Source: Guillardia theta CCMP2712
Taxonomy: Eukaryota > Cryptophyceae > Pyrenomonadales > Geminigeraceae
Assembly: GCF_000315625.1 (NCBI RefSeq)
Contig: NW_005434667.1
Coordinates: 922,438-986,437, forward strand
Length of the DNA: 64,000 nucleotides
Direction of reading: 5' to 3'
Position numbers and translations under genes: made by a program. The notes below the pieces were generated by a model. It searched no databases. It saw only the letters and a program-made list of their open reading frames with translations, and had not been told where the DNA came from. Shown here in pieces: positions 1-11,181 of this stretch. The stretch's first letter is position 1. Every line of letters begins with the position of its first letter.

Positions 1-675
1 TCCCCCTCCTCTCTCTCTCTCGCCCCTCTCCTTCAGTTCTCTCCCTCTCTGGACCTCTCCCTCCCCTTGACTCCCTCCCTCCCTCCCTCCCTCCCTCCCC
101 TCTTCCGCTTCCGTCTCGCCCGGCCGGCGCCATCAAATTTCGGAGACCGGTCAACGGACTCTTTCCTGTAGTTCTCCAACTCGAGATCTGAGTGGGTAGG
201 GGTACTGATCGTACCGGTCATATAAATATCTAAAACACCGGTATGATTGAAGTACATTGGGGTCATCATGACCCTACCCCAATCTGTAATGTGAAGGAGG
301 GTGACAGGCTGGCAGGAGAGGGTAGGGGTCAATTGTACCAGAAATCATGAGACTTGGAAGGGTGGGTGGCGGTTATGTGTTACAAAAGTGGGGTGGGTGG
401 ATGGCTGGGGTACGAAGAGACATCCATGCAGGTACGCCGCGGGAAAACTAGGAGGAGATGCAACAGAATGGAGAGGAACAGAAACAGAAACAGAAGCAGG
501 AACAGAAGCAGGAACAGGAACAGGAACAGGAGCAGGAACAGGGACAGGGACAGAAGCAGGAACAGGAGCAGGAACAGGAACAGGGACAGAAGCAGGAACA
601 GGAACATGAATTGGGAGATGATGTGGGAGGAGAGGAGAGGAGAGGAGAGGAGATGAGGGAGAGAAGTTAGCAGAC
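1..675. other. intergenic, low complexity, with a G-rich island
   Basis: No convincing gene is seen. The first 120 bases are a pyrimidine-rich CCCT tract. Bases 188-415 carry repeated GGGGTAG/GGGTGGG words and two ACCGGT sites, matching the intergenic islands described elsewhere in this window. Bases 478-612 are a degenerate GGAACA/GAACAG hexamer array followed by GGAGA repeats. Open frames here are by-products of the repeats. Confidence 0.6.
478..612. repeat. degenerate hexamer array (GGAACA / GAAGCA)
   Basis: About 20 imperfect copies of a purine-rich hexamer, with A/G substitutions between units. All frames are open through it, giving Gln/Glu-, Arg/Asn- or Thr/Gly-rich translations, none of which looks like a protein. 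Confidence 0.8.
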
Positions 676-1103
676 ATGATGAATAGTGGTACATTTGGTG
701 AAAGTCCTCTTCTTGGTGCATGTTCAAGCTATGACATACTTGTAAAGATAGTAGAACATGTTCTGTGTACATAATTCGAGTCCATCACGGGAATACGTGT
801 CCGTTTGACGCATGCTCACTTTCGCTTGGCTCGGAACTCACTGACATGTTTTAACAGGACATCACCATTCTTTTCCAGAAGGCCTTGCCGACTTTTGGCA
901 GCTACGGCTACTCCAAGGTGAGTGGCGTCGCAACGCGACATGCTCGCTGGACATGATGTCGTTGTTCAGATGGCGAACAAGCTCGGACTTGGCACCAACT
1001 GCGTGTTCGGCGTTCACGACCGCCCGGTAACACTTAATGCCCCGCCTTTGCTGCCGTGCTGATGCTCCTGCAGGAGTTGGATCAGCCAGCAGCGATCCAT
1101 TAG
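676..1103 (+). CDS. tentative small four-exon gene, unknown
   Basis: I do not recognise this protein. Four exons join in one frame: 676-741 (start ATG with a second ATG next to it), 858-917, 970-1026 and 1074-1103 ending in TAG. Each intron has GT...AG ends (742-857, 918-969, 1027-1073), and all junctions are phase 0. The product would be about 70 residues with segments such as LFQKALPTFGSYGYSK and KLGLGTNCVFGVHDRP, which look protein-like rather than repeat-derived. It is upstream of the 3' end of MLH1 and convergent with it. The 5' end could extend further, or the exons could belong to a longer gene. The support is splice-frame consistency only, so confidence is low. Confidence 0.3.
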
Positions 1104-1381
1104 AGAGGCTCGCGAACGAGTCTGTTCGACTGGCAGCTGCGAAGGATTTCTGTGATGGTTGGTTGGGACTCCGAGCAATCGCACAGCTAGACATGTAAAC
1201 TAAGTAACGTGGTCCACGAGGATCGCAGTTGTAGGAGTTGGAAGTCCGGGAGCTGACCTGCTTGCCTGATTGTGAACTTCTACTTTGCAGCTGGCAACTT
1301 GTGGTAAAGGATTGCAAGCAACAGCTCGATGGCTGGGTACAGTCTTATGCCTGACATTATCTTGAGCCAGCAAGATCTTTT

Positions 1382-4300
1382 CTAACATCGCTCAAAAACT
1401 CGGTAGAGCTGAGACGTGCAGACAAGCTGCACGACGCTCCCGTCATCCGAGAAGGACTTGGGTGGCTGTAGGAGAAACCGTATCGAGGGAAACATAACGT
1501 GCTGCATGGTCCAAGACCATTCAGCATTCCGAAGCTTTTCTGCCTGTGACTCCGCTGATGCTTCGCGATCGTTTCCCTCTCCCCCTGATCGGTTCTCCGC
1601 ACCGCCCTCTTCTTCTGGCGCTCGAACTTCGTCTTCTCGCTCTGCTCTCTCAACATTCGATGCTCCTTGCGCGACATGTTTCCGAAGTTCCGGAGGTAGC
1701 CGCCCGCTCAGGCACCCAGGACGCACCATGTAGAAGTCCGCCAGCTCCTTGGCTATGGTGTGGAAACATTTCTCCTCGTTCGTCCAGTCAACCTGAATGA
1801 GAAGCCATTTCACCAACTCACCACCCTGCGGGTGACATCACCTGAATGGCAAGCCGAAGCAAGAACATTGGAAGGAGCTCCATCGGAGGGAGCAAGTTGT
1901 CGATCAATTCAGGCAGGCTACAAATTGTCTCATTCTGGTAGCAACGAGGTCAGCGTGAGTGAGAGTTAGTCGGGTTTCACATGAGATAGAAGATAGCAGA
2001 CACTACAGACCTGGTCATCAAACTTCATAGCAAAGTAGACATCCAGCATCTCACCCTTTTGTCTCACAAGCAAATCTGTGACGTACTGCCAGTGCAAGGC
2101 AAAGAATTAGTCATACGCGTGATTCCTCCTGACGAACCTCAGAGATCTCATCCTTGTCACCATCTTCAGGGGTCCAGCCGCTCTGTGGAGTATCCAAGAC
2201 CGCACGAACAAGATCTCTAATCGGTGCTGGAGTTGTTAACTCGATCCTGTCGAAGTCTCCAAACCTTTCAGCAAATCAGGATCCAACACTGCTGCTCCGA
2301 TCCAATCAGACCTCTTCAGGCAGGATTGATAGACCGTCTCTCTAGAAACAGCAGGCAAGTCAATAAGGTAAAGCTTAGTACTATGTTGTATCAACGCCAG
2401 GGTCTCTGATGCACATCCAACAAACGCATGATCACGAAAAATCTCCGCGAGCGCCTCGTGTGTCTTGTTTTCAACCCGGTTGATGAGATTCTTGATCGAC
2501 GTCAAGTTGCACTCAGCCCGCTGTCTCTGTCGTTTGCGTACCGTTGGTGGCAAGGATTCTGTCTCTGCATCCAACACCCGCCTATCTGACGGAACCAGTC
2601 CACCTGCTGGATCGCCGCGCTGCCTCTTGCTGAAAAAGGAGAAGATGATCCAAGGTCACCGAGCATAGCACACTGGAATTATTATCGACCTTGTGACTCT
2701 GGCTTGAGAAGTATCGGTGATGGGAGGGAGTCGCGTGACGAATCTTTCCATCTGACCAGCTTCGGTTGCTGCTGTTACACGTACTTGTTTACTCGGCGCC
2801 ACATTATTTACAGAACGGTTCGCAGGCTGTCAAAGTCTCAGCTCTGCAAAGCACTGCCTGTGATGATCTGCACCTGCTCGTCGTCGGAATCGGCTTTAGA
2901 TTTCTCAGGGGCACCAGGTAGCAGTGTTTGGATAGAAAATGTCCGTGATGCATTGGCACCTAAGAGACATTTTTCGATTTCATCCTGGGGAGAAGAAATA
3001 TGAGGTAAGGGAACTGCAATGAAATATTTGTGAATACTTGGATGTATTGAACTACTTCTTCTTCATCGAGGAACCGTACTTCCTGCACAACATTTACTTT
3101 GATGCGGACAGGAACGGGAGCAAAAAAACCTGTTTTGTTGGATGCACGTTGACATCTAGTTGACTGGGGGGGAACTTGAGCGACATATACACAAATGGAT
3201 GAGATCCTTTCGGCAGATACTGTTCCTCTGTCAACTGCACAATGCAAACAAAGTTCATATGGTGTAGGCATGCCTGCGAGTAGACGCTTTCAAGAACCCT
3301 TTTGATTGGGCCACTTTCCACCAATCTCCCATTAATAAAAAGGATAAAAATCTGTATCTAGTCATGTCTTGTAAATGATTGAAAGCCCATACCGTTCTTT
3401 TCACGCTGTAATTTGGATTACTCAATTGCATGTTCAGCTGGAAACCAGAAATAAGGCACTTGTGTCGGCAATCAGGGTAGAGTACTTTCACTTTCAACGA
3501 CTCGCTTTCGGCTGAGGACTGAGGACAAGAACACAGTTAGAAGCAATGAGGCTCACATATTCAATCTTAGATGAGCACCTCAATGAGTTCGCGAGCAAGT
3601 GCAGCACCGTAGATGTTTCTAATGTTCTCCTTTGAAGAAGAATTAACTCTGGTTCTGACATCTCCTGAATTTTCTCCAGCCTGCTGCAGCTTTAATGCAA
3701 CAGTGGATACAAACGTGTCTTGCCTTTTTGCAAGTGAATGCTACATGAGGGTATTCTATGGAATATCTTCCTACGACCTGAGCTCATATTTCAGTTCGTT
3801 CCCGATGAACCCGGCGTGCCGCAAACAAACAAGTTACCTCTACTATCTTATTGTATTCCTCTGTGGGATTTTTTAATGCCTGAGAAGGGGTCATTACAAG
3901 CAAATCATCACTTGAATGTTTCCATGCCTTTAGCCGGTTGGGTACATTGTAAAACAAATCCTCCACCGTGATGGTTGTTCCTTTTACACCAGCACAAGCC
4001 TTGGGTTCAGCCGATTCGCCATCCTGCATACTTTACTTTAAGCAGAGATGTCATAATCTCCAGCTCGGCTTACAACTGGCGGAATGAGTTTTGAGTCTTT
4101 GTAGTGAGCTTTGTACGCGCAGGCACTGTCGGCCGTCATAGTTGTTATGTTTAAGTGAGCTACATGACTAATGCTTGCAAGTGCTTCTCCTCTATGGAAG
4201 CAAGTCAGGTTCTACCCAAGGCAGATTACACGCTCTACCTGAATCCAAATGTGCTTATGGAAGTAAGATCCTCGTACTTAGACAACTTGCTCGTTGTGAA

Positions 4301-4704
4301 TCGCTCTACTGCGATCTTCAAATCCTCCTTTTTGATTCCATGCCCATTGTCTGTTACTTGTAGTAGTTTTAGTCCACCAGACTTGACTTGAATCGAAATG
4401 GTGGTCGAGCCTGCATCGATGCTAATGACGAAATACCATGTTAATGGGAGTCGACTTGGTCTGATATTGAACGTGAACCTGTTTTCAAGCAACTCTTTGA
4501 GTGCGTTTGCTGGTCTATGAATGACCTGCGGGGAGGTTACACCTTCCCAAAAATCGTATCCAAGCATCCACCTCTCCAGCAGCTATTCGATTCACAGTCT
4601 CCTCATCAAGCCGCCTTGAATATCAAGTCAGACTCCAGAAACATCTTTCCTATACACAATCATGCTGATCGGAATCCACAAACTTACAAATGCACCATAG
4701 CCAT
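1382..4704 (-). CDS. MLH1: DNA mismatch repair protein MLH1 (MutL homologue)
   Basis: MLH1 is the GHKL ATPase that, as a heterodimer with PMS1/PMS2, couples mismatch recognition by MutS proteins to excision in the nucleus. The start ATG at 4704 lies in a 17-nt first exon (4688-4704) that splices into [15 protein letters not shown]. Next come [12 protein letters not shown] and DAGSTT (the Mg/ATP Asn and Asp region), [21 protein letters not shown], and GFR joined to [29 protein letters not shown] and VDVNVHPTK with [11 protein letters not shown] follow further on. The interaction domain contains [20 protein letters not shown], and the protein ends in VFERC, the C-terminus typical of MLH1. Both ATPase and C-terminal halves are complete, so it should be functional. 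There are at least ten short introns. The central linker, roughly 2600-2960, is less certain. Confidence 0.95.
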
Positions 4705-4986
4705 GTAGAAAATCATAAGTTTTTCATGAAAAACAAGAGAAGATATGTCGTTTGATATCAATCCTTCATCATTCTCCTCTTGTTCGCACCCTTCCTCCCC
4801 AAGCCTCTCCTCCGCTCTCCCCGGCAACCTGATGCTTCCTTCTGCCATCGCCGCCTCCCGCCAAATTTCCACTTGCGAGAAGGGTATGAGGGAGATGAGT
4901 GGGAATAAGGATGGGTGTAGTTTCAGTTTTTGAAGTTCAGTAGTGCAGAGAGCAGGAGAGAGAGAGAGAGAGAGAGTAGTGCGAGA
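4705..4986. other. 5' flank of MLH1, no gene seen
   Basis: Probable promoter and 5' untranslated region of MLH1, followed by a short GA-dinucleotide run near 4958-4976 that leads into the CAGT array. No element could be named. Confidence 0.4.
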
Positions 4987-5275
4987 CAGTCAGTCAGTCA
5001 GTCAGTCAGTCAGTCAGTCAGTCAGTCAGTCAGTCAGTCAGTCAGTCAGTCAGTCAGTCAGTCAGTCAGTCAGTCAGTCAGTCAGTCAGTCAGTCAGTCA
5101 GTCAGTCAGTCAGTCAGTCAGTCAGTCAGTCAGTCAGTCAGTCAGTCAGTCAGTCAGTCAGTCAGTCAGTCAGTCAGTCAGTCAGTCAGTCAGTCAGTCA
5201 GTCAGTCAGTCAGTCAGTCAGTCAGTCAGTCAGTCAGTCAGTCAGTCAGTCAGTCAGTCAGTCAGACAGACAGAC
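4987..5275. repeat. CAGT tetranucleotide microsatellite, about 70 units
   Basis: An essentially perfect (CAGT)n array of about 278 bp, ending in three CAGA variants. All frames are open, producing a spurious SQSV repeat protein. It lies between the 5' end of MLH1 and the next gene-like region and is not inside a recognised exon. Confidence 0.97.
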
Positions 5276-6243
5276 ATAAGGAGGGAGGGCTAGTGAAAAA
5301 GTAGGTGGGAACAAACAGTCTTCGAGAGTCATTGAACTATGCGGAGACAAAATGCTACCACTGCTTCGAGCGGCACCGTGAAATACCCGCCGACAGGATC
5401 AGGTATGGATTACAACACCTCTATCATGATCCTTGATTGAAAATGTCAGGAAAAGTTTCGCACAAGCCATCTACACTTGGGCCTCAGATACCAACGGTGT
5501 GCTCTCCACCCTCTGCTCGCATTCTCACATGCCTGCGGTTTCTAGGTTGCAAGCACGATCCGCGCTCAGCCATTGTCGCGACAAGTAGTCGGAGATCGAG
5601 GGCAGCCGCTAGTCGGAATTCAGCGGTAGCTGATTGCTCTTCTACCATCCTCGTGACTGATTTCGTGGACCAAGGGTGGGACCCATCAGACAATATGACA
5701 GCAGCAGGCCTCCGATAGGAAGCGACAAGAACTACAAGACTCCATTCAAGACGCCTGGGTTCACTGAGCAGAAGAAGAACGTCTGCGTCGATGTCGCGCA
5801 CTGCAAAAACATGAAGGGCAGATTCGAGCATGCCTTTGACGTTCCTAGCGCCGCGGACAGCTGCCAACCAAGATCTGTCTACGGGTGCATTTCTGGCTCA
5901 CAGTTCGGGAAGGTGGAACGGCCGAGCTCTGCCAGCAGGTACCTGTGCTGTGAGGTACGCCGAGGGGCTGAGTTACTGAGTGTGGATATCAGGATGCTGG
6001 GGTTCAGGAACGTTTGCAGGGAGTCCCCGTCGGAGAGACCGAGTTCAGCCAACATGCGCAAAGACGCGGCTTATCAGGCATTTCGATTCATTTAGATGGG
6101 TTTCGCAAGTTCTAACTTAAGTACAGGGCAATGTGTCCCTCGACAATGTCCTGGTGAGGGCAGGAATCTGAAGCTTCGCTCCCGGAATGAAATCATCTCT
6201 TCCCGTTGAACAAAGCGACCTGCGATCCTTTAATATCGACGAG
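5276..6243. other. unassigned stretch with minus-strand exon-like ORFs
   Basis: On the minus strand a frame stays open from about 5867 to 5484. A second exon-like piece at 5960-6061 begins with an ATG and ends at a GT donor. Their translations contain segments like GMLESALHVFAVRDIDADV that could be real. They may be 3' exons of the transporter transcript at 6244-7628 or a separate unrecognised gene. I could not find one consistent set of splice phases, so no CDS is called. Confidence 0.3.
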
Positions 6244-7628
6244 TCAGGGGAGTGCGCAAGGGACCTTCTCGTGGACGTCGGTGTTTGATGGAGAGTGGCC
6301 GTCATCCTGTCCATCATCAGCATTCATCCAAGTGTACGATATGTCGAGATCGAGATCTCAAATAGAACATCTTACTCTGTCATTGTACTGCCCCTCTTGC
6401 ACGTCCACTGTCAATTTCAGCTGCTTGCATGCCAAGTCAATATTCGAGTTTGAAAGGTTATTTGTCACCTGGTCATGCGAATCTGTGTCGTTGCGATTGT
6501 TGAGCGAGTCCATGTCGACAAGAGCGATCATGTCACTGGATGACAACTCACACGTGTGTTATCAGGGAAAAGCAAGTTTACCTGTCAAACATCTTCTCGA
6601 TGCGGCTGATATCGTCTTGAAGGATGGGTGGAGGGCTGCGCAGAGATCGTCCTTCTGAAATGAGATAAACCCCCACGCCAGCGAGCATCACTCCTACAAC
6701 AGCTTCCTCGTCAGCATGCAGCGGGTGCACAGCATGCAAATTTCAGCCATGTACCTAGCGTGAAGAGTAGAATGGCACCCATCGACGCTCCTTCGAATTC
6801 TCGGTAAACGATTGCAGCACCAATGATACACGCCAAAGTGAAAGTGGCATAATAAGTAGGAATGACCTTGTTGTTATCATGAAATCGCATTGCCATTTGC
6901 AGATAATGTACAGACCATACAGCACATACAATAATGACCAAGAGAACCAAAAATGGGAACAGAGCCTGCGGGAACTGCGAGAATTGATTCCTACCCTTTT
7001 CAACTGTCAAGCGGAAAAATGCCATGAAGGACTTGCAACCAAGAACAGTCCAAGATGCAATCATGGAGCACAAGAGAGGGTAGACGATGACATAAGTCTT
7101 GCCATATTTCTCAGCAACTGATAAAAGAAGTAATGTACAAGAGATGATAGCGATAAAATACACGATTGCTTGTATCGTTCCAAAGTAATCACGAATAGCC
7201 TCTTCCACGGTTGGCTCTATCACAGCTTCTGTTCCCTTACTGTACACTATCAGGACCACTCCTCCAACAACGAATAAAAAGCCAACGAAATCAGTTTTGG
7301 AAAATGGCTCCTTAAGCACAAAAGTGGCGATGATCGCTCCAAAAATGACACCCACAGCGCCAATGGGTGTGACAACTGTTGCCTCAGCATAACCATAAGC
7401 TATCAGATTCCCCACCTCTCCGAAAGCATTCAAAGCTAGTCCAAACCACCAGATCGGAAGTGATGTGTATGGCTTCCTGGCCGCACCAAGAGCCTCGTTT
7501 TTCATGTGTGCATACTTTTGGATGTTAAGAGATGCAGATATCAGGCCATTACTTGCAATAGCTAGACCAATACCCAGCCATGTGATATCATCGTGTGTAT
7601 GACCGTCCCCGGGTTCTGGAAGCGGCAT
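6244..7628 (-). CDS. NIPA-type magnesium transporter family protein
   Basis: This is a polytopic membrane protein of the NIPA (DUF803, drug/metabolite transporter clan) family, whose members move Mg2+ across plasma or endosomal membranes. The main exon (from ATG 7628) has about nine hydrophobic helices. Family signatures include GIGLAIASNGLISASLNIQK in helix 1, WWFGLALNAFGEVGNLIAYG, and YAEATVVTPIGAVGVIFGA in helices 2-3. Splicing at about 6754 joins the last helix as LLFTLGVMLAGVGVYLIS. A hydrophilic tail follows (exons near 6590-6690, 6440-6545 and 6358-6410), all phase-consistent with introns of 45-50 nt, to a stop at 6244. The final tail exon is the least certain part. Substrate is inferred from the family only. 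Confidence 0.88.
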
Positions 7629-7913
7629 ACGAAATGTTCAAAGAAAACAAGAAATCCTTCAAACAACGGCCCTCAACATTCACGGCTGCAAGGATGATGT
7701 AGATCCCATCGATCACCTACAACTTTGAATCAGGGGCGAGAATCTTTCTCTTGAAACGGGATGTTTGATTGCAGTAGTGCCATAGAATTTCCTGATTATG
7801 TTCAGCTCTCACATTCCTCCTCTCTCCTTTCAAAATTATGCCTGCAGAATCTTTCTCATCTCCCTTTGCCTATCTTCTTCGCTCCTGCACACACAAATAC
7901 AAAATACAAACAC

Positions 7914-7965
7914 CAACACAAACACAAACACAAACACAAACACAAACACAAACACAAACACACAA
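7914..7965. repeat. ACAAAC hexamer microsatellite
   Basis: About eight near-perfect tandem copies of ACAAAC upstream of the NIPA-type gene. The apparent Asn/Thr-rich reading frames are repeat artefacts. Confidence 0.9.
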
Positions 7966-8389
7966 AACTCACTTCTGCCCATCTATTCGAAATTCTTGTC
8001 TGCCCATGATTATCGCACGGATCCCAAAAATCGATCGATCGATCGTCTCATCGTGTTCTGCATTGTCACAGGGTCTCTTCTGACATTCCCATCATAATCT
8101 TAGTCGTTGAAAAAGTCATGATAGTCGTTGTCGCCCTTACAACGCCAACATCAACATCAACACTGCCTGCTCCTCAACCTGATTTTCGACCAGCCTCATC
8201 ATATCCATCGTCGTGCCAATCATCATCGGCAATCCTCCTCCTCCTCCATCATAGCTGTTGCTATCACCATGAACCGAAAACCAAACAAATCGTCGTCATC
8301 ATCATTACAACACCGTCATCGCGATCATCACTTCACTCTCCATCCCCACCACCGCGCCATCTCAACTTCAAAAAATTTCAACCTTCAGG

Positions 8390-9180
8390 GTATGACCACT
8401 ACCCCTACCCCCTCCAAATCGCTCTACACCACCCCATCCCCATTTGACCAATGAGACCCAAACCACCCTCCACCCCAGCATTGTTCACCACCCCTACCTT
8501 GGGAGTTCTCTCGGATCCAGGGGTACTAGGCCCAGCAGCAAGCAGCCGGACAGCCGGTACAAAATACGTTGAATAACTAAAAATTCTGATGGTGCCGTGG
8601 CCCTGGCACTGCCAGCCGCTGAGCGCCGGGGTGACCTTGAGTCACTGGGCCACTTCCTCCGACGCGCCATGACGGTGACTCGCTGAAGCCCGGCTTCGGC
8701 GGGAGGGCCTGAACTTGGGGGCCCGAGTCGTGAGTGACGCAGGCGGACTCGGCCGGGAGGGCCTCCGACGCTCGGACTCCGGGAGCGGCGCGGCCCGGGC
8801 CCGGGGGCGCGGCCGCCGCCCCCGGCGGGCCGCCACCGGGTCGACACTCGGATCCGATCGGACAGAGTGACTTTAGACTTGGCGTTTTTAACTTGACTTG
8901 GGTTCAGTGTCGGACCACGAGTTGACTAAACCGGGCGATAGGCCGTACGACGGTCAGAGTCTGACTGGAAGTTGAGGAATGATGAGATGTTCAAGCCTCG
9001 GAGGGGTCAGGGTGGTGCCAGTACTGAGAGTAGAGGCCGGGGGTACTCTAGCTATGCATAAATCATCACTGAGGCTGACTCAAACTGGTGGGGTAGGGGT
9101 CATGCGATCCGCCGGGCTCACTGAGGGAACTTCCCAGGGTCTGAGGGTGGGTGGTGCTGGCGTAGGGTGGGTGAGGCCCT
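8390..9180. repeat. composite intergenic element: C-rich arm, GC core, G-rich arm
   Basis: The left arm (8390-8515) is dense in CCCCTACC/CCACCCC on the plus strand. The right arm (8990-9180) is dense in GGGGTAG/GGGTGGG, its reverse complement in character. Between them lies a GC-rich core (8560-8975) with many GAGTC, GACTC and CACTG words and a CCCGGGCCCGGG stretch near 8796. No coding frame in it resembles a protein. The arms are not a strict inverted repeat; they share word content with opposite strand bias. Confidence 0.6.
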
Positions 9181-9827
9181 ACCTGCCTCAACAATTTTTT
9201 CAATTTCATCGGTAAAACATGCAGAGCAGTCGCTGATAGGTTGGGAAGAGAACTGGCTTGAGATGCAAGGAGAGTCTTGCAAATATTTGAGGGAGCTAGC
9301 TGAATACAATGAACGCGGCAAGCCTACTACAAGATATTACCACATAATTCAGTGTTTTATACATAGATGATTTCATCATATCTTTGTCATTGCTTTCATC
9401 TGAGATAGAACATATTCTTGGCATAAATGTTGATCATATGCATGCGAATTACTCTCATTCACAATCACTTGGTAATCTACCAAGGAATCGTGAGATTCAT
9501 ATGCGAATAAGTCATGATGTAAAAAGTCAAAAATTGCCATGATTGTTTGTTTTGATTTGTAACTTCTGAAATCAAGCCAATGTGTGCGTAATGCATGTTT
9601 ATCTCCTGCAATGAGTAGTTGTGTATTCGATTAGAGCAGTGGGACAGATTGGGATCAGAATGCTCATGCGGCCAGTTGACAAACTTCGAATTATGCTGAT
9701 GATAATCAAAAGAAATGACTCGAAACTTGGAATGCAGGTGAATAGCACACCTCTCTTCGCTGTCACTGTGTCAAATGCTGGTACGTTGCTTGGATATTGA
9801 AGGGAACTTCTCATACTTGAGCAGGAG

Positions 9828-10553
9828 ATGGAGCAAGTTAGGTTGGAGAATCTGCCATCATTGCCAAGCATCAATCACTTGGCAGAAAACGATGCTGTAC
9901 ATCCCTTTAGCACTGAAAATAATCGCAAAGTCGTACTGGATGACGAGATCATGCAAACGTCAGTGTGCTTGATATCCATGGCGCTGCAAGCACAGGGCAT
10001 GACAGCAGCACAAGCTTTCGAAACGGTAGACTACGACAATGACAGCAGAATCTCTTTATCTGATCTTCAGGTGTGTTGGGGTTTTCCTTTTTATGATGGG
10101 GTTATTCTGATTCACTTTGCTCAGTCCTTGATCCAAATACTGGCTTTGCAGATGGAAGAGTCCACAGTGAACAGTCTTCATGCAGAGCTCGACACTGATC
10201 ATTCCGGTTACATCAGCAAGATCATCTGGATCAGTGTGATTGAAGGTGCTGATGAGTATTCGGAGACTGTAATGCAGCCATTCCATGATCACCGAGTTGC
10301 ACCCGACGGGGTGCAGCTGGATTGTCAAGAAACTGAGAAGAAAGGAAACTGGATTTATTGCAACGATATCGAGGAAGGGCAGCTCGAGGAGGATGTTCCA
10401 TGTTACGATATAATGACAGATTCACGAGAGACACCTGAAGAGCTCAAGGAAGAATTGAAAGGAGGCCTTCAGTTCAGCCGCGAGGTCGAAGAGGGGCAAC
10501 TTGTCGAAGGAGTTCCTGCATATGAGACTGACAAAATATGCGTCATTTCCTAA
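9828..10553 (+). CDS. EF-hand calcium-binding protein, two loops
   Basis: A frame from ATG 9828 to the stop at 10553 contains two canonical EF-hand loops: DYDNDSRISLSD and, after an 81-nt in-frame intron at 10071-10151, DTDHSGYIS. Asp/Asn/Ser/Gly ligands occupy the expected positions. The intron has GT...AG ends, so the mature protein is about 214 residues rather than 241. The C-terminal half is acidic and carries two related copies of a motif, EEGQLEEDVPCYD and EEGQLVEGVPAYE, about 50 residues apart. The protein has no clear signal or membrane segment. It could be a calmodulin-like sensor, but no specific family is recognised. An additional upstream exon cannot be excluded. Confidence 0.75.
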   Translation: MEQVRLENLPSLPSINHLAENDAVHPFSTENNRKVVLDDEIMQTSVCLISMALQAQGMTAAQAFETVDYDNDSRISLSDLQVCWGFPFYDGVILIHFAQSLIQILALQMEESTVNSLHAELDTDHSGYISKIIWISVIEGADEYSETVMQPFHDHRVAPDGVQLDCQETEKKGNWIYCNDIEEGQLEEDVPCYDIMTDSRETPEELKEELKGGLQFSREVEEGQLVEGVPAYETDKICVIS

Positions 10554-10707
10554 TTTTTTGTTGAGTTTGAGATTCATTGTTGAGTTTGAGATTCAAAAAA
10601 TTGTTTTGATAGGAAGAGGTTGAACGTCTTGCGGGATGCACCCAACTGATCAGTGTTTAGGTATTGCTTTACTTTCGTGATAAATAAATTACAATAAATT
10701 ACATGAT

Positions 10708-11181
10708 TCAGTTGTCGATTTTGTGAATATATTTTCCCAACCGATCAAGATTTTCGGTCATGAAGCTAATCGCCCTACTTGCATAAAGTTTAAGACTGTG
10801 AATTCTCTGATACAGAGCACCGTTTGGCGGATTTTCCTCAGTTCTGAGAAAACGTCTGTGGCCAGAGAGGTTATGAGAAATGAGCTGCAAAGCTTTCACT
10901 GCAATCCTCTTAAATTCTTGAGGGTACAATATCCTGGCAAGAAACGCGACAGGGAGCAAAGCTGCCATCATGAACAACAGCGAGCAAATCCCAAGGAAAA
11001 CGGCAGAGGAAAACAATATTATCCCACCGAAGAGGGAGACTCCGAAGCCGCTGAAAAGAGCGAACCCTGTGAATATGACAGGAAGGTAGAGAAGGACAAG
11101 AGCAGGAGCTGCAACAACTGCCAGTCCCTTCACGTCCGATGCGAGCGACATCATCGCCAACGCGGTTCCCTTCCTCTCCAT
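10708..11181 (-). CDS. small membrane protein with long hydrophobic hairpin
   Basis: A single-exon frame of 157 residues starts at ATG 11181. After a short N-terminus there is a nearly continuous hydrophobic region of about 75 residues (about 18-95) with internal Pro and Gly, such as APALVLLYLP and SGFGVSLFGG. A basic, amphipathic C-terminal tail follows. This layout resembles oleosin- or promethin/LDAF1-type hairpin proteins that sit in the ER or lipid-droplet monolayer, but the oleosin proline knot is not evident. The lipid-droplet assignment is therefore only a suggestion. It is convergent with the EF-hand gene, with 154 bp between stop codons. Confidence 0.6.
   Translation of the reverse strand: MERKGTALAMMSLASDVKGLAVVAAPALVLLYLPVIFTGFALFSGFGVSLFGGIILFSSAVFLGICSLLFMMAALLPVAFLARILYPQEFKRIAVKALQLISHNLSGHRRFLRTEENPPNGALYQRIHSLKLYASRAISFMTENLDRLGKYIHKIDN

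Larger units (their letters stand above)
7629..9827. other. 2.2-kb intergenic region with composite island
   Basis: No gene is supported. It holds an ACAAAC hexamer array (7914-7965), a C-rich island (about 8390-8515), a GC-rich GAGTC-word block (about 8560-8975), a G-rich island (about 8990-9180), and then A+T-rich sequence to the EF-hand gene. Confidence 0.6.

Noticed and set aside
345-772. Overlapping 100-130-codon frames on both strands
   Set aside because: They result from the hexamer and GGAGA repeats; the translations are pure low complexity.
4987-5275. CRISPR-like array
   Set aside because: Units are 4 bp with no spacers, and all surrounding genes are eukaryotic.
4930-5304. Open frames encoding SQSV repeats through the CAGT array
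   Set aside because: A period-4 array lacking stop triplets is open in every frame; there is no flanking coding context.
8118-8454. Plus-strand frames rich in Ser, His and Pro
   Set aside because: They come from CATCAT/TCC-rich sequence and the C-rich island; no protein features or splice support.
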